Shown piece by piece: positions 33,571 through 46,190 of a stretch of 64,000 nucleotides of DNA (its first letter is position 1; each line of letters starts with the position of its first letter). The notes beneath the pieces were generated by a model. The model saw only the letters and a list, made by a program, of their open reading frames with translations. It was not told the origin of the DNA and made no database searches. Position numbers and translations under genes: made by a program. The DNA is from Lepeophtheirus salmonis (lineage: Eukaryota > Arthropoda > Copepoda > Siphonostomatoida > Caligidae). Location of the stretch: assembly GCF_016086655.4 (NCBI RefSeq), contig NC_052139.2, positions 1,612,001-1,676,000 on the forward strand, read 5' to 3'.

Positions 33571-36500
33571 TAGATGTCCTTTCTTTTCATGCCGAAAATA
33601 CTACCGATTAACTATTCACTCATATGTATTTTAGTGTCGATAAATAACAACTTAATATCGGGGATGATTGTAGTAAAAAAAACCTCTATAGAACATTATA
33701 TATTTTGTGTTCCATTTCCAAATTATTCAAGGGACTCTCAAAGAAAAATGAGGAGTAAAAACTTTTTGGAAAGAAAAAGCCATTATTTATCTACGAAGCA
33801 TAATTTGTCAAATTGCTAAATGGTTTCTTAATGCTCAGTGTGGTTTTTTTTTTTTTTTCTTTTCCTCTTCTCCCTTCAACCTCCCTTTAAATTGTATATA
33901 ATATATACATATATGGTTGAATACATTCACAATGATAAAGAGTTACCAATGATCATTACTCTTGTATATATATATATTATACAAATCGTTATATGCTTCT
34001 TGCACAAGAAAACAAACATATCGTGTTTTATGAAAGATATTGTGTTGAAAAGGACACTTAGTCATAGGTAGGTAGTGGGTATTGACAAATTGCGATATAT
34101 TTTAATGGGATAATATTATTTTTTATTTTGTTGGTAAGCATTTTCATGTACTCATAAGTAAATATATTTTCCTTAAATGTGAAATAGCAAATATGTCATG
34201 GTCTTTTTTATAAAGGAAGCTCCTCATACACTAACGAGTTATATTTAGTAAATATTAGTTTTTAATTTCTGTCTCAAAATAATTGAACACTCTAAAATGG
34301 TTATAATTTTTCTTATTCCAAACTAATTTTGTACAAATTTGTTCTGGACAGTTCTTGTAATACAATTTGCTTCACACTACAAAAAGAAGTAAGATAATTT
34401 TGTGTATTAGACAAGAAATGAAATAAAATAAAGAAACAATGTTGTTATCCATGACCTTTCTTTAAAGAGGGCCTTAATTTATTTCCTTTTTTCACTTGTG
34501 CCCAATTTTTGACTACAGTCTAAATAAAATCAAAAGTCTCAAAGAAGAAAATATGAGTTGTCAAAACTAAGTCATTGGAAAGAAAATCCGTGTTTTTTAT
34601 TTAAATTTATATGATTTGTGACGTCATTTTTCAACTTAATTCTTAATCAGGTGACATCATAGGCTCATATTATAAGCCTAACCCGTCATATTATCCTACT
34701 TAATCATAACGCTTATTAATTAAAACTCTTATGGAAAAAGGAATTGAAAGTTTTGTCATGAATTTTGAGCGGTCCATCATTCGTCAATTTCCTACATAAG
34801 ATATTGTGTAAGACAAAGCAAAATAAAAAAGAAGACTAATTAAGCCAATCCATTGCCCATCGAAATTTTAAAATGAACCGTGATACCTAGATATTAGCAT
34901 AAATGTATAAACCCTTGGACTCTTCGAACAATTAACACTGGAATTGTTTGTAAAAATAAGTATATGACGTCACTGGCATAACAAATTTCAATTGCATAAT
35001 GTCTCTAATGATTAAAATAGAATTGCTAAAATCCCAAATTTATAATTAGTAGACTCCATTTATTATATAAATATTGATTAAAGCCATTTATATCGACTAT
35101 GACCAACATGTAAAAGTATTTGTGATTCCTTTTTCCTTTAAGCCTCGTTAATGAAAAACGCATATTTTTTACTTACATTGTAAATGAATTAGTGTAACGT
35201 AAACATTAATTTAATGAATCTAAAAATCTATAATTTAAGTATAAATATCTACAGAAAGATATTTTTCGTTTGAAGCGCATATTCTCAATCCTTGTTAAAA
35301 ACATTATATATTTTTGAGACAGTTTTATATATATATATATATATGTATGAATGTATCTGAATTTTTATGTGATGTTAATTCATGGTTGTGGTGGAAGACA
35401 GATTGTAGTGGCTTGAAAAAGACAGGGTTTTTTTTATTTTTCCGTTACATCTAAGCGAAAGGGTTTTTCACTCATATATATTTTTTGGTATAGTCAAGAC
35501 ATACATATATTTTCTAATGGATTACTTCAAAGTTGATACTGACACCATGTTTTGAAAATAAAGATAAATAGCTTTGGGTTAAAAAAAGAAAGTATTTTAT
35601 TATATTATAATTTATTTAACATTATTTTTTTAAAAGGAAAAAAAGAGAATACAAACCTTTGCTTTTTCGTTTTCATAAATTACTATTAGGAGGTATGTCA
35701 ACTGATTTGTATTCATTTCTTGACTTTTTGTATAAATTTTATTATTTGCCTTTCAAACTTGATTGTAAAGACAAGTACAATGAAAAATATGTATTTAGTA
35801 TAATATGTTAAGGACATATCAAATGAATAAAGAATCAAAAAGGAGAACTTTTGATATTTGATTTCTTTAAAAAATGACCATTTCATTTTGAATTTTTATT
35901 TTATTTTATATATTCATCATCCTCTACTTGAGATATACACAGAAAGCAAAAATAATGTTATAAAAGACCATATTTTTAGGTATATCTTACAAACATTGTA
36001 TGTTTCTTTACATTCATATAAATGTGTGCACCAATGGATCTTAATGGTTAACAATTGTTGAAAAAGGATTTTACTCATAATGCAATATAAAAATATATAC
36101 TAGTAACTAAACTTAGGATTTATGAGCGACCGCTCATTCGCTCTAAAAAACTAAAATCTAAAAAAATGCTCTGCTAAACTACTTTTGAAAAAAGGATCAT
36201 TTTTCCCCTTTTTGTTTAAAAACTGTACATTTTTCTTAACTGGTAAGAAATAAATAAATAAAATTTGGTTTCAGCTTTCGATTAGTCTTTGATGATATTT
36301 TTGCAGGGGAAAAAAAACTTTCATTAGTCTCTTATTTATATTGAAATAAAAAATGTATATGATGCAATGAAAAAACTACTGAAGATCACTCCACCTAATT
36401 TGCTTCATTTACTATTGTGGTGCTTGAAGGGGTTTTTTGGTTGTTTAAAACTATCTTTACTGAGCAAGGACAAAAATTAAGGGATGAAATTTTTTTTAAA

Positions 36501-36959
36501 TTTTGATTTGTCTATATAACATACCAAAATAATAATAAAATAAACTATTAATTTAAAAATGTATTCTTTGTTTAATACAAATTACTAAATTGGGATAGCT
36601 TGGGTGCTTATTTTTCAAAACTTACTGATCTTTTTGTGCTAATTTTATACAAAAAAAAAGTGGTAATAAACATAAGTGTTGTGCTTGCTAGATCATTTTA
36701 ATATATTTTTATTCAGTTAGACTTTCGATTTGAATCAGTTGAATGCATAGTTATTTAATGCTAAAAACATTTTTATGAAAACTTTTAGTGAATAGTTATT
36801 GTGAGTTCAGTTTAGTGGAATAAATCGTGTGCATTTTATTGCTGGACTGCTTTTTTGGGAGTAGGAAAACTAAAGAATGATTTTTCTTTTCCACAGTTGT
36901 TGTTATTATTCAACTCCTGATTAGCGAAACTTCTTTTTTGCTACATTCAATTTTATTCA
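33571..36959. other. Long AT-rich spacer
   Basis: Two perfect TGACGTCA words at 34619-34626 and 34965-34972; (AT)10 at 35325-35344; a near-palindrome ATGAGCGACCGCTCAT at 36122-36137. Frames at 33574..33819, 33838..34071 and 35858..36061 look spurious. Confidence 0.45.
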
Positions 36960-37130
36960 TAACCTAATTGAACATCGGAGTATTTCTTGTCAATGCCCTT
37001 TATTTATTTCCTTCTCCCCTTTTCCCTTTTCATGCCTGATTTTATCTTATCTAATGAACGTAGCTACAGCTAAACTACTCTCCTCTAAAACATTCTTTAA
37101 ATTGTCAGTGTTGCTATGTTGATTTTAGCT
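36960..37130 (+). repeat. Dispersed MITE-like repeat, AGCTTAGCTG-core family, copy 10
   Basis: TATTTATTTCCTTCTCCCCT, GTAGCTACAGCTAAACTACT and CTAAAACATTCTTTAAATTG then TCAGTGTTGC follow the family order. Confidence 0.5.
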
Positions 37131-38924
37131 TTATTTTTTTACATACATCAAAATCAAACAATTTTCATCAGTTTAATATGATTCATCATAACATATACTC
37201 CATTCAAATGAAATTGACAGTCAAATCTTATGATCCATTCTCTTTACAAAATATGAATGAATGATTTAAATACAAACTATTCAAGCCCTAAATCATTAAT
37301 TCAAATCTAATATGTCAAACCCTTATTAATCAATAATAATTTATGAGAAATAATTAATAAATTTTCTCTCTGAGTTAGAAACACATAATTTCAAAGTAAA
37401 GTTTTTGTTAAAAAAGATATGCTATCATTAAAAAAAATGATGATTGCACTTAAAATATGGAAATGGCAGAGAAAGTCTTACATGCTATACCATTTAAAAG
37501 AGTAATTTTTCTCTAAATTTGTAAAAAATGAAATTTCTCGTTCGACGTCTTATATTCTTACTTAAGCTTAGACACATCCCCAAACATTCGATATAATAAA
37601 TAAATTCTTAAAATCAAGGAACTTATCTTTATTTGAAAACAATAAATCTTATAGATAGCTTAGATATATCTGATCCAGCCTTTCAATTAATTCAAACAAA
37701 AATGTAAAAGTTATTTATCATCCCAAACTAATCGAAGAATTCCATCGAAAGAAAACAGATATATTTAGATTCTGAGATGATTTGCAGATGGATAAAATCT
37801 AGCCAAAATATTTTTAATAAGTTATTAATGATTTCTTTAACAAAAAAAAAAAAAGAAAAAAAAAAGAGTATCATTACATACAATTTCAAAGGTCCTTGAT
37901 GGTGATATCAAACAAAGTGAAAGCTATTATGGAATGCCAACCTTGGAGTGATACTATTTTTCTCCTAGATATTAATAGTTAAATATAAATCAATTAGAAC
38001 CAGTGAATTATTTTGACTCCTACACTAATTTTTATATTTCATGAAATTGTTAATATTGAGCTATTTACGTCCGATGATAATTAATACAGCTTCTTTTATA
38101 AGAAAAGTATGACTTAAATAAGTCATAATCTATTTTTATACACCATGGAGGAGAATTTTGAATCATCTTTCCATATACATTGGACACCTTTCTTCATAAT
38201 TAACCTAGATGCCAACTAGGAAATGAATTTTTAAATAGCTATCAACTTAAAAATATCCCGAATATACAAAATAAATATGAAAATACTTATAAAGGGATGA
38301 AAGTTTGATATCGTTCAATAAAATTGAATTATTTATTTATCAAATTTATTTTTGAATATTTATCTTACTTCATAAACTATTTTTTTGTAATGATCGGTTG
38401 TCTATTCATGTGTACATTTAATTTTGACACTATGAATTAACGTAAGAGGTGTCTCTGTAATTGAATGAAAATCATAATTAATTAGTCACCATAAATCGGC
38501 AAAAATATTTTTGTTGAACAAGGACTATTTGATAATAATAAGTGCAATGCAAATTTCCATTCAATTTAAATAAAATATGATCAATAAGTATTGTTCATTT
38601 GCTTTATATTTATAAGGGAAAATTGATTAATGTTTTATTTGTTTAAAAAATATTTTTTTAGATTATATAAATTAATGATATTTATATAATAACAACAGAG
38701 AAGCATTTTCAAATGTAGCTGGAATCATTAATTGAAATTGTCGAAGGACTGAAACCTTCTCATAGCCCAAGGCAATTCTTTGATAAATACCATTTTGCGT
38801 ATTATTTAAATTATGACAACAGAACAAATTCGAATTACATTCAAACATGCTTCTGTGTTGTGTTAATATAATAATAGTTAATTAACTCTGAGTTATTACA
38901 CTAAGAAATAAGACACCCTGTGAT
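37131..38924. other. AT-rich spacer
   Basis: Poly-A with scattered G at 37842-37866; an ACACCCTGTG word at 38913. No gene. Confidence 0.45.
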
Positions 38925-39145
38925 ATTTGCTCATTAATCCTTTGAATCTGCATGTAGTCGCTAATACTTTTCAGTATGCTTATGAAATATTAGATAAGAA
39001 TATAAGCTATTCTATTTATCTTAATAAAACCATGTTTAGAATAGATATATATGTATATTTATAAATTTTAAATCGATTTTTTGTCAATTTAATCAACTTT
39101 TTTGATTGAAAGTCGTTTTTTTTTGTTTATTCTTTTGATTTCTCA
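38925..39145 (+). repeat. Dispersed AT-rich repeat, family C copy 2
   Basis: CCTTTGAATCTGCATGTAGT, AGTATGCTTATGAAATATTA, CCATGTTTAGAATAG and a GTCAATTTAATCAAC block align with copies 1, 3 and 4. Confidence 0.45.
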
Positions 39146-40122
39146 GATTTTTTTTTTAACAGTAGCAACAAAAATGTATTATTGTATCAATTAGTTTATA
39201 TATTACAAACAACCTCATTAAAAACTGAAAAGTACTAATTTGCCTCCCAAAATTTGATATAGTCATCAAAAGTACTTTAAAACATTTTTTATGGAAAAGA
39301 AAAATATATTGTTTTTTCAATATGAATTTGAAACTTTACCATGTTGAAACCCGAAGCAAAAAAATATTTTACTTTTTTCGATGGTTTGTTTTTATCTAAG
39401 CATTTTTAGAAATTCAATTAATATTTACACGTGTTTTATGAATAAAATGGTTCCAAAAAAAAAAAAAAAAATGCAAAGTGTGTTTTATCATTTGATTAAA
39501 TACGTTTTATTTTTTGATTTCTTTTAACCTAGTTCACTAAATGCGTTGTAAACAAGATATTAACTAATATAATTTAAGGTAAATATTTTTCTGCAAACTA
39601 ACAGTAATTAATTTACCTATATGACATATAAAGCTTATTAACAATTCCAATATCATATCATAATTTTAAATTGAAGATAAATAACTTATACATATCATGA
39701 CATGAATTATCCTTTTTCTGCTAAATATCCCAAATGGTTCTGAGGCAATTGGTCCATTAGCAAAATGTACATTTTCAACTAACTGTCCTAGAACTGTTTC
39801 TATAGTGTTTTATAACTGACATTAGAAAACAATGCTTATGTAAATAATAATGTATTACTTTGGATTTAAGTCATGTTTAAAATGTTGATTTATTCGTAAT
39901 TGCATGTAGTTTTGGGAGTTTCTCTAGATAATGAGGGGGGTAGGAAGTAGTATTTCCCATAATTACAGTGGGGAGCAACTAATCGAATATACAAGTCTTT
40001 AACTTCCATCACATTAAATAGAAAGTAATTACGTACATTTATGTACAAATTTTCTCTCTTTACTCTTATGGAATGCCCTTTCACCTTCTATGTATGTACA
40101 TGTATAGTTTATCTACGTACTT
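39146..40122. other. AT-rich spacer
   Basis: Poly-A of about 18 at 39455-39471. Frame 39890..40084 shows no motif; no gene. Confidence 0.4.
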
Positions 40123-40597
40123 AAAGATATATATATATATCGACACTAGGAAAGGAAAGAAATAAGAAAAACACATGAGAAGAACTGATACAGCCTCCAT
40201 CAGCTGACCAGCAGTGTGTATTGACACTACCACCTCCGAAAAAATCAATACAATGAATCGAAAAAATGGGATCACAGAGGGAAAAAAAAATCAATAGTGC
40301 TGCTATACGTTGCCCAAGAACTCGTCCCATAATCACTTTCTGACTTCATGTAAGGACCAGGGCCTTTTGCATAACGACGTCGATTCTTTAAGCACTCAAA
40401 CCTTCCGTTGAGGTCATTGGAACTCAATAAGCTCAAATCATATTCGTATTACCTTGCAGAGCTTCCAATGGCACATCGAGCCCAATATCGAGCCGATGGA
40501 GCCTACATGGAACATTAAAAATGACAACCCTCTTGCAAAAATCTGCACAAAGTTTACGAAATATAGATTCCTTAGTTTCCTAATTAAAACTTCCTAA
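40123..40597. other. Less AT-rich patch with two weak exon candidates
   Basis: Minus strand: ATG at 40336 opens MIMGRVLGQRIAALLIFFSL, a signal-peptide-like start, followed by a cysteine/glycine-rich stretch (HCIDFFGGGSVNTHCWSADG). It then runs into an AT-rich, intron-like tail, with only weak donor sites (for example GAG/GTGGTA). Plus strand: after a weak acceptor (TTACCTTGCAG, ending 40459) a frame SFQWHIEPNIEPMEPTWNIK continues to TAA at 40595. The two cannot both be confidently coding, and the patch could be transposon-derived. Confidence 0.2.
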
Positions 40598-40754
40598 ATT
40601 TAATTATTGAAAGTGTATATCTTTCAATGGCACACACTGTATCATATTTACAGAGTATACTCATGAAAACTAACACTTTTTATTTATCTACCTCAAATTA
40701 AAATAAAGTAATCATTTTTTAAGATTAATTCATTAAAAAAATCTGAGAAGCAAA

Positions 40755-41320
40755 TAAAATAATCAAAAAAATATCTCATCTCAATGAAGCTTCCTTTGGC
40801 TTTAATAACAGGCTCTCTTTGAGCCCTAAACCGTGCAAAGGCCCAGGAAACTAGAGCCTAATTTAGATTATTGCAACCCAGTACAGGTTATGTGGATCAG
40901 TATCTTTCTATTCTTTTTGAGGACCTTTGTTGACCATTAAATCACTCCCAAAAAATAATCTTCAGATTCAAGTTGAGGAAGCTAGGCCTGTTCTGTTCTG
41001 CTCAGTAACATCCTTCCCTGTAATCACTGCCCTAGGATTTTTGGTCTCCAACAGGGTCTCCTCAACTCTGCAATCCTTCTCCTGACGACTTTTGTCCTCT
41101 TTCAGACCACATCATTTACTAATATTCAGGTTGTTGTTCCTCAAAATAATCAAAACAGTGCACCTGCGGTCATCCTTTGAAAATGTAACCTTCCGTTGTT
41201 GATTCCATAGCTGTGATTTGGCTACTAATAAGTGAAACATCAAAAACAAACATTACACCATTTCCACATCATATACTTAGGAAAAAGCCGGGAATCTGAA
41301 GTTATTACACCCTGTATATA
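40755..41320 (-). pseudogene. Internally deleted mariner element
   Basis: From the right end (TTATTACACCCTGTA, outermost bases 41307-41316) the minus strand reads a transposase N-terminus: KVTFSKDDRRCTVLIILRNN, NLNISK, and EETLLETKNPRAVITGKDVT (helix-turn-helix and linker). It then jumps, without a catalytic core, to the extreme C-terminus near 40790-40860: ARFRAQREPVIKAKGSFIE-like, equivalent to the F-R-x-R-x-x-x-V-I-x-A-x-G-G-x-I-E ending. The element is therefore a MITE-like deletion derivative of a mariner of about 1.3 kb. No clean left inverted repeat was found. Confidence 0.55.
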
Positions 41321-43439
41321 TATATATATACAAAATACAGTGGGAGCTCTCACAACAAGAGTATAATAAAATAGCTACTCTTGTCTTTTTTTTCTTCCTT
41401 AATATAGTTGTCTTGTTTTTTGTTATTATTATTGCTGTTGTTGTTATCTCGAGTAACATCTTTTTTGTGTGCCTGTCCATTTAATTTCAAAAATATATAT
41501 ATATTTATCTTATTACTCGTATTTAACCATAGTAAATAAGTTGAACAAGGAAAATGCTTGACTTGTTTTTAACAATAGAATTTGCAACAAAAAAGACATA
41601 AATGCTGATTTTATCATCGTTGTTGTGTGATAGTGCTAAAATAGTTTCAGTCTTTTGTTTTATAGCAGGAACCAAATTACTAAATCTGTTTGTATAAATA
41701 TATTTGTGCGTGGTTATATTTTTGGGGCTTCTACTTTCTATGGAGTTGTTGTTTAATTTTGTTATAGCAATTTCACTTTTTTCAATTAGCTTCTTTGATA
41801 AGTAAGCAAATTAAATAATAAAGCCATTGTAAAGATAAATAAAAATATATAAATTTCCAACTTTAATTAAATTTGTTTTTTTAATTTTGTCTATTTATCA
41901 TATATTGAAAACAAGGTGTTAGCAAAGAAAGCGAAAAACAATAACCCACAAACGTCCAAAGGTTGTACTTTCATTCAATTTGATCACCTTCAATAGCTAT
42001 ATATTTTACTCTATACGAGATTGAAAAGATCTAAAAAAAATTCCACATCCGTGGAAACGATGGGAACCTAATGTTATCAGCATTGCTTCAAATTCAAATT
42101 AATTGCATTGGATGTAGTTAAATGGGTTTAATTACGGGGTGGGCCAAGATACTTATTCCAGAATTTGACCTAATAGATCGTTTTAGGTCAGAAAATAGAT
42201 GTGAGTTCTTTTGATTTGTTAATTTGTCTTTTACCTTTGCTATAATTTTCAACAATTCTAAAAGTACTAAACTTGGCTTTTGAAGTAAACCAGCAAGATT
42301 TTGAATGCACTAAGACAGTACACAAATAAAGCTAATTCAAATATTATATATTTTCATTTTCCTCTCATCTTTAAACTTCTTGTTTATTTGAGAATTTGAG
42401 AGAACAAACGTATCATGGACACCCAAATCTGAGTGTTGTGCCTTTCCTTATTTAGGACTAAAGACTGCAAGGCAAGTTTAGGTCAGTCTTGGATCCGTTC
42501 AGTCCTGTTTATTCGTCCTAAAAGTTATAAAGTTTGGTGTTTCATGACGGCATTCCACTATAATTTATTTATTCTAAATAGTAGTCCAAAGGACCGACAG
42601 TCTTAAGGATCAGCTCCAAGGGATGATAAAATTAGTCCTCAGACTAGAATGAACTGAATAAATAAGGATTAATGCAACATTATCTATATCAAACTTCTGC
42701 AAATAAAATATATTTGCGTTAATTGTTCTGAAGTAAGTTTATGATACTTTTTAAAATAGTATTGATCTATTTAATAAAGCCTGAAGACACTATAAGTGCA
42801 AACAAAACATATTTAGGTAATCTTTTTATATTTGAATTACCGTGTTCTCTGTCTAAAATTGATTTGATTCAACTTTTATGCATATCATACATTACAAACA
42901 ATAATAGAAGACATTTATATCCTACACTTCTTCAATACATTCAATTACAAGGGCTTCATATACATACCTAGATACAAAGCTTTTTATGTCCTTTCATATG
43001 TATCTTACATTATAAAACATAGCTCAATATCAAATGTCACCTTCCCTTAATATATTTTTCAACTTTTTACGAGATAATTTACTGTTTTATTATAAAAGAA
43101 TGAATAATTGCCTTCTTTTATAGCCCAGGTTGTATTTTAAAAAGTCATTTTCTTTGTCTGCAAGTTGATAAATTAAATTTTGCACTTTAATAAATTTATT
43201 CAAACAAGAATATATATATATAGGTTATAAGATTATTTCACTAGGCCTTGATATTTATATTTTTCTCTAAATTCATAAAATATTATGCAGAATGGGGAAC
43301 CAAAACTTGCAGTAGAATGACTAAATGACGGGAATTGTGATTCTTGTGGAATCAACAAAAACGATTCCAAACCAATTTGTAAAATGTTTAAGTTCTGTAT
43401 AAATATTTGTAATTGAATTTATCCACTTTCACAAAACAT
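41321..43439. other. AT-rich spacer with a possible weak repeat
   Basis: (TA)n directly after the mariner end (41313-41332). 42420-42660 is less AT-rich and contains repeated AGTCCT/AGGACT words, probably an old repeat; no protein motif. Frame 42741..42971 looks spurious. Confidence 0.4.
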
Positions 43440-43840
43440 ATCAGCCTAAAAACAGCAGCGAACAGATTGCCAGTTCTTAACGATGAAGACTGTATCCAAT
43501 GCGTACAACACTGTAATAATGGCAGTTCGAAGCGAATTCTAATTTGGATAGGAAGTGTGGCAGACAGTCTTCTCTAATACAACCTAAACTGCAAAGTACA
43601 AGTGGGTGAGCTCAGGGCAAGTAGTAAACCTCATGGAGGCAGGCCTGAAGTTTACTATATTGTTGTTGTATAAGTTTTTTGCCTTTATGGTACAGTTAAG
43701 GGTTGTAATTGACTACTTAGGTATTCTGAATTAAGATACTATAGGTGCTTATAGCTTTTTCAGTGCTGACACCGGCTCATACATTGATTTTTTAGACTAA
43801 GAGACATGGAATAAAGAAAAAACATGTTTATTTTATTCCA
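43440..43840 (-). pseudogene. Truncated mariner transposase, family A copy 4
   Basis: Minus strand reads HLYFAV then VVLEKTVCHTSYPN and NSLRTAIITVLYALDTVFIV, the mariner LDF-x-V-W-x-x-LE-x-x-x-x-x-x-x-HPN-x-x-SL-x-x-AI C-terminal segment, with stops in place of the Trp and Leu/Asp codons. The block order and the tail (GCTGACACCGG near 43767, AAGAGACATGGAATAAAG near 43800) match copies at 5630 and 59165. Confidence 0.65.
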
Positions 43841-44622
43841 GCTGTCGTTGAGTAATTATAAATAATAACGATAAAGTTTTATTTAAACTACAACATGCAT
43901 AATGCCCCAATTTCTTAAAAAAATGTACATACATATGTAAAAAAAAATTATTGATTTATAATAGTTATAACTCTAATTTTCAGTTTAGAAGTAGATAACA
44001 AATAATTCATTTTTTTCTTGCAGGTAAGACTAAAAGTATCTTGAGAAGAAGTTAAGTACATAATTACACTCGGGTGTAATAATTTAACTTTGTTATAATC
44101 TGGAATTTAGATGACGTTGCTTTAATTTTTTTATCTCGAAAAATTCCTTTATTATGCGAAATTTATGCTTTTTTGGCCAAAAGAGTGTATGTTTTATTTA
44201 AATTATTTTTACAACATCCTGTGGTTTATTTTTTACGTGAAGGGTCAAAATCGAATACAAAACAATCTGTATATACAGTAGAGTTTGTGTATGCGTCATT
44301 TAAGGGTTTCCACACCGTTGTGCTTAGCATGCTAAAACTTTGCAAGGGTCCATCATATGAACTTGGTCAGCTAAGACAGGTGCGCCATTTTTTTTAAGGG
44401 GCAGGTATCAAATAAGGGGGGCTTATTCTATTATTAACAAAAATGGTGAGTTTTTTTTTTTTTTTTTTTTTTGGGAGGGGGGTAATATAAGTAGTATATA
44501 GTAGTATATATATAATATCACAAAAGTGATTGTTGTCTCAGAAAACCAAACTACGGATATAAACGTTTCCACATTTATTTAAAGTCAAAAAAGTTATGGT
44601 AAATAAAAGAAATCAGTGAAAA
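43841..44622. other. AT-rich spacer containing the recursive-splice-like site
   Basis: The frame 44173..44397 (no ATG) lies in a slightly G+C-richer patch without a recognisable motif. A 27-base poly-T followed by GGGAGGGGGG lies at about 44446-44482. Confidence 0.4.
44006..44030 (+). promoter_or_regulatory. Candidate recursive (ratcheting) splice site
   Basis: A pyrimidine tract and acceptor, CATTTTTTTCTTGCAG (AG at 44022-44023), is followed immediately by GTAAGA. An acceptor fused to a donor with no exon between is the signature of zero-nucleotide exons used to remove very long introns stepwise in Drosophila. It would fit if the plus-strand gene at the right edge has a long upstream intron covering this region. 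Confidence 0.4.
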
Positions 44623-44681
44623 TTACAGTTTCTTTTTTTTTTTTGCGGAAACACAAAAAAAAAAAAAAAAAGAAACTGTAA
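44623..44681. repeat. Perfect 22-bp inverted repeat (poly-T/poly-A hairpin)
   Basis: TTACAGTTTC plus twelve T (44623-44644), a 10-base loop GCGGAAACAC, then seventeen A plus GAAACTGTAA (to 44681). The 10-base unique arms are exact reverse complements, so transcripts would fold into a stem of at least 22 bp. Confidence 0.9.
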
Positions 44682-46018
44682 ATCAAATAGAGTAATCGAC
44701 TTATAGAAAAAATTAAGTATTTAGAAATTTCTCTGCAAATTCGTTCTATATATAATTTGACACAAATAATTGTTATTTTTTTTAATGCGTTAATTTTCTG
44801 AATAATTTTTCAATTTTATTTCTTTACTTGTTCATAAAACACCATTGTTCAATTTTTTAGAGGAAATAGCACAAATACATACATTTTGGGCATCACATAA
44901 TAGTTTTTAATATCAAAATATTATATTATTTTCAATTTTCAGGACAATTTTTTCAAAATTTTGGCAATATTTGCATAAATTAACCAGTTCTCTAGGGTTA
45001 TTCTATTGGAAATATTATTCCCTATAATTTTTGGTTATTACAAATATCAATTTTTTTGGTAGGGTTGTGTTGTTTCTTTGCAATGCCAATAAATGATGAT
45101 ATATTTCGCCATTTTCTTTGTAAATTTCGATTTTTCAATTTTTTGACATAATTAAAATTTGAACATATCATCTAGAATATTTTTTTTATGCTCAAGCATA
45201 ATGCTCACGTGCACCGTATGGTTCTAAACATTAAGAAAATATATCATTGACCATTGTCATTTTGATTTCCTGCTTTCTCCTTCGCCTGAGCAACGCTAGG
45301 TAACCCTTGAGTACTAATTTATGAAATATACCCTTAAAGTACAACTTTCAATATACAAAAATATTTTGATGAAAATGTATATTTTTGTCGAAATCAGAGA
45401 AAGTTTTTCATTTTCTAAAGATATAATCAATTCGGAAGAAATTATCTTAATCCTAGAGATTTTTTTTTTGTAAAAAAAAAATCAGCTTTAAGGTAAAATT
45501 CATTTCAGTAAGGCTTAAATGACCAAAAAAAAGTTATTGTTTTTTATTTTATGTATCATTACTGAGCTTCATTTAAAAAAGTAGTTCAAATTTCAAACAG
45601 TTTGTATATGCATTTAGGGATATTTAAATAGAATGGTTATTACTATATGGTTGAGGAATTAAAAAAAAAAAAAAGAGTTTTTACTGAGCACAAAATCGAT
45701 CATCATATTAGAAGTATAATCCACTAAATTTTAAAGAATAAAAAAACCTACTTCCAATAAACAGTCCAGTTTTTTTAATATTTTTAGCCACTAAATACCA
45801 AGAGTGTGCCCTTAGTGGTCATGTGATTTAGTGGTTCAAATGGTTCCAGTTCTTGAACCACTAGAACAGGAAACAACAAAGTCGAACTAAAACTGCAATA
45901 TATTGCTTATTAGTCTCGGTTTTGTGCTTTTATTCCTACATAGGATAGATAAAGAATATACAATATAATAAACTAAGCTTGTCCGATCCCTATAATATGA
46001 TAACTATAATATTTCTTC
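44682..46018. other. AT-rich spacer with a degenerate repeat
   Basis: 45780-45900 contains several ACCACTAGA/GTGGTTCA-type words, resumed at 46340-46470 on the far side of the hAT-like patch, suggesting one element interrupted by another. Poly-A at 45660-45674. Confidence 0.35.
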
Positions 46019-46190
46019 AGCCAGAGTTTCCCAAACTTTACTATGTCAATGCCTCCTACACTAATACATTATTAGCTGAGTCCCATTTATACGAAATATT
46101 TGTACTAATTATGTGTTGACTGAAAGAAATCCTCAATTCTCCCACCCCTAACCTCTCCTCACGACTCCAACTCTGAAAATCATTGTCTTA
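46019..46190. mobile_element. Possible short hAT-like element
   Basis: CAGCCAGAGTTTCCCAAACT followed by TTACT at 46019 resembles the CAG-x-GTTTCCCAAACTTT ends of hAT-type transposons. The far side near 46165-46190 (ACTCTGAAAATCATTGTCTT) is only loosely complementary. No transposase. Confidence 0.3.

Noticed and set aside
44173..44397. 74-codon frame in a slightly G+C-richer patch
   Set aside because: No ATG, no motif and no splice context.
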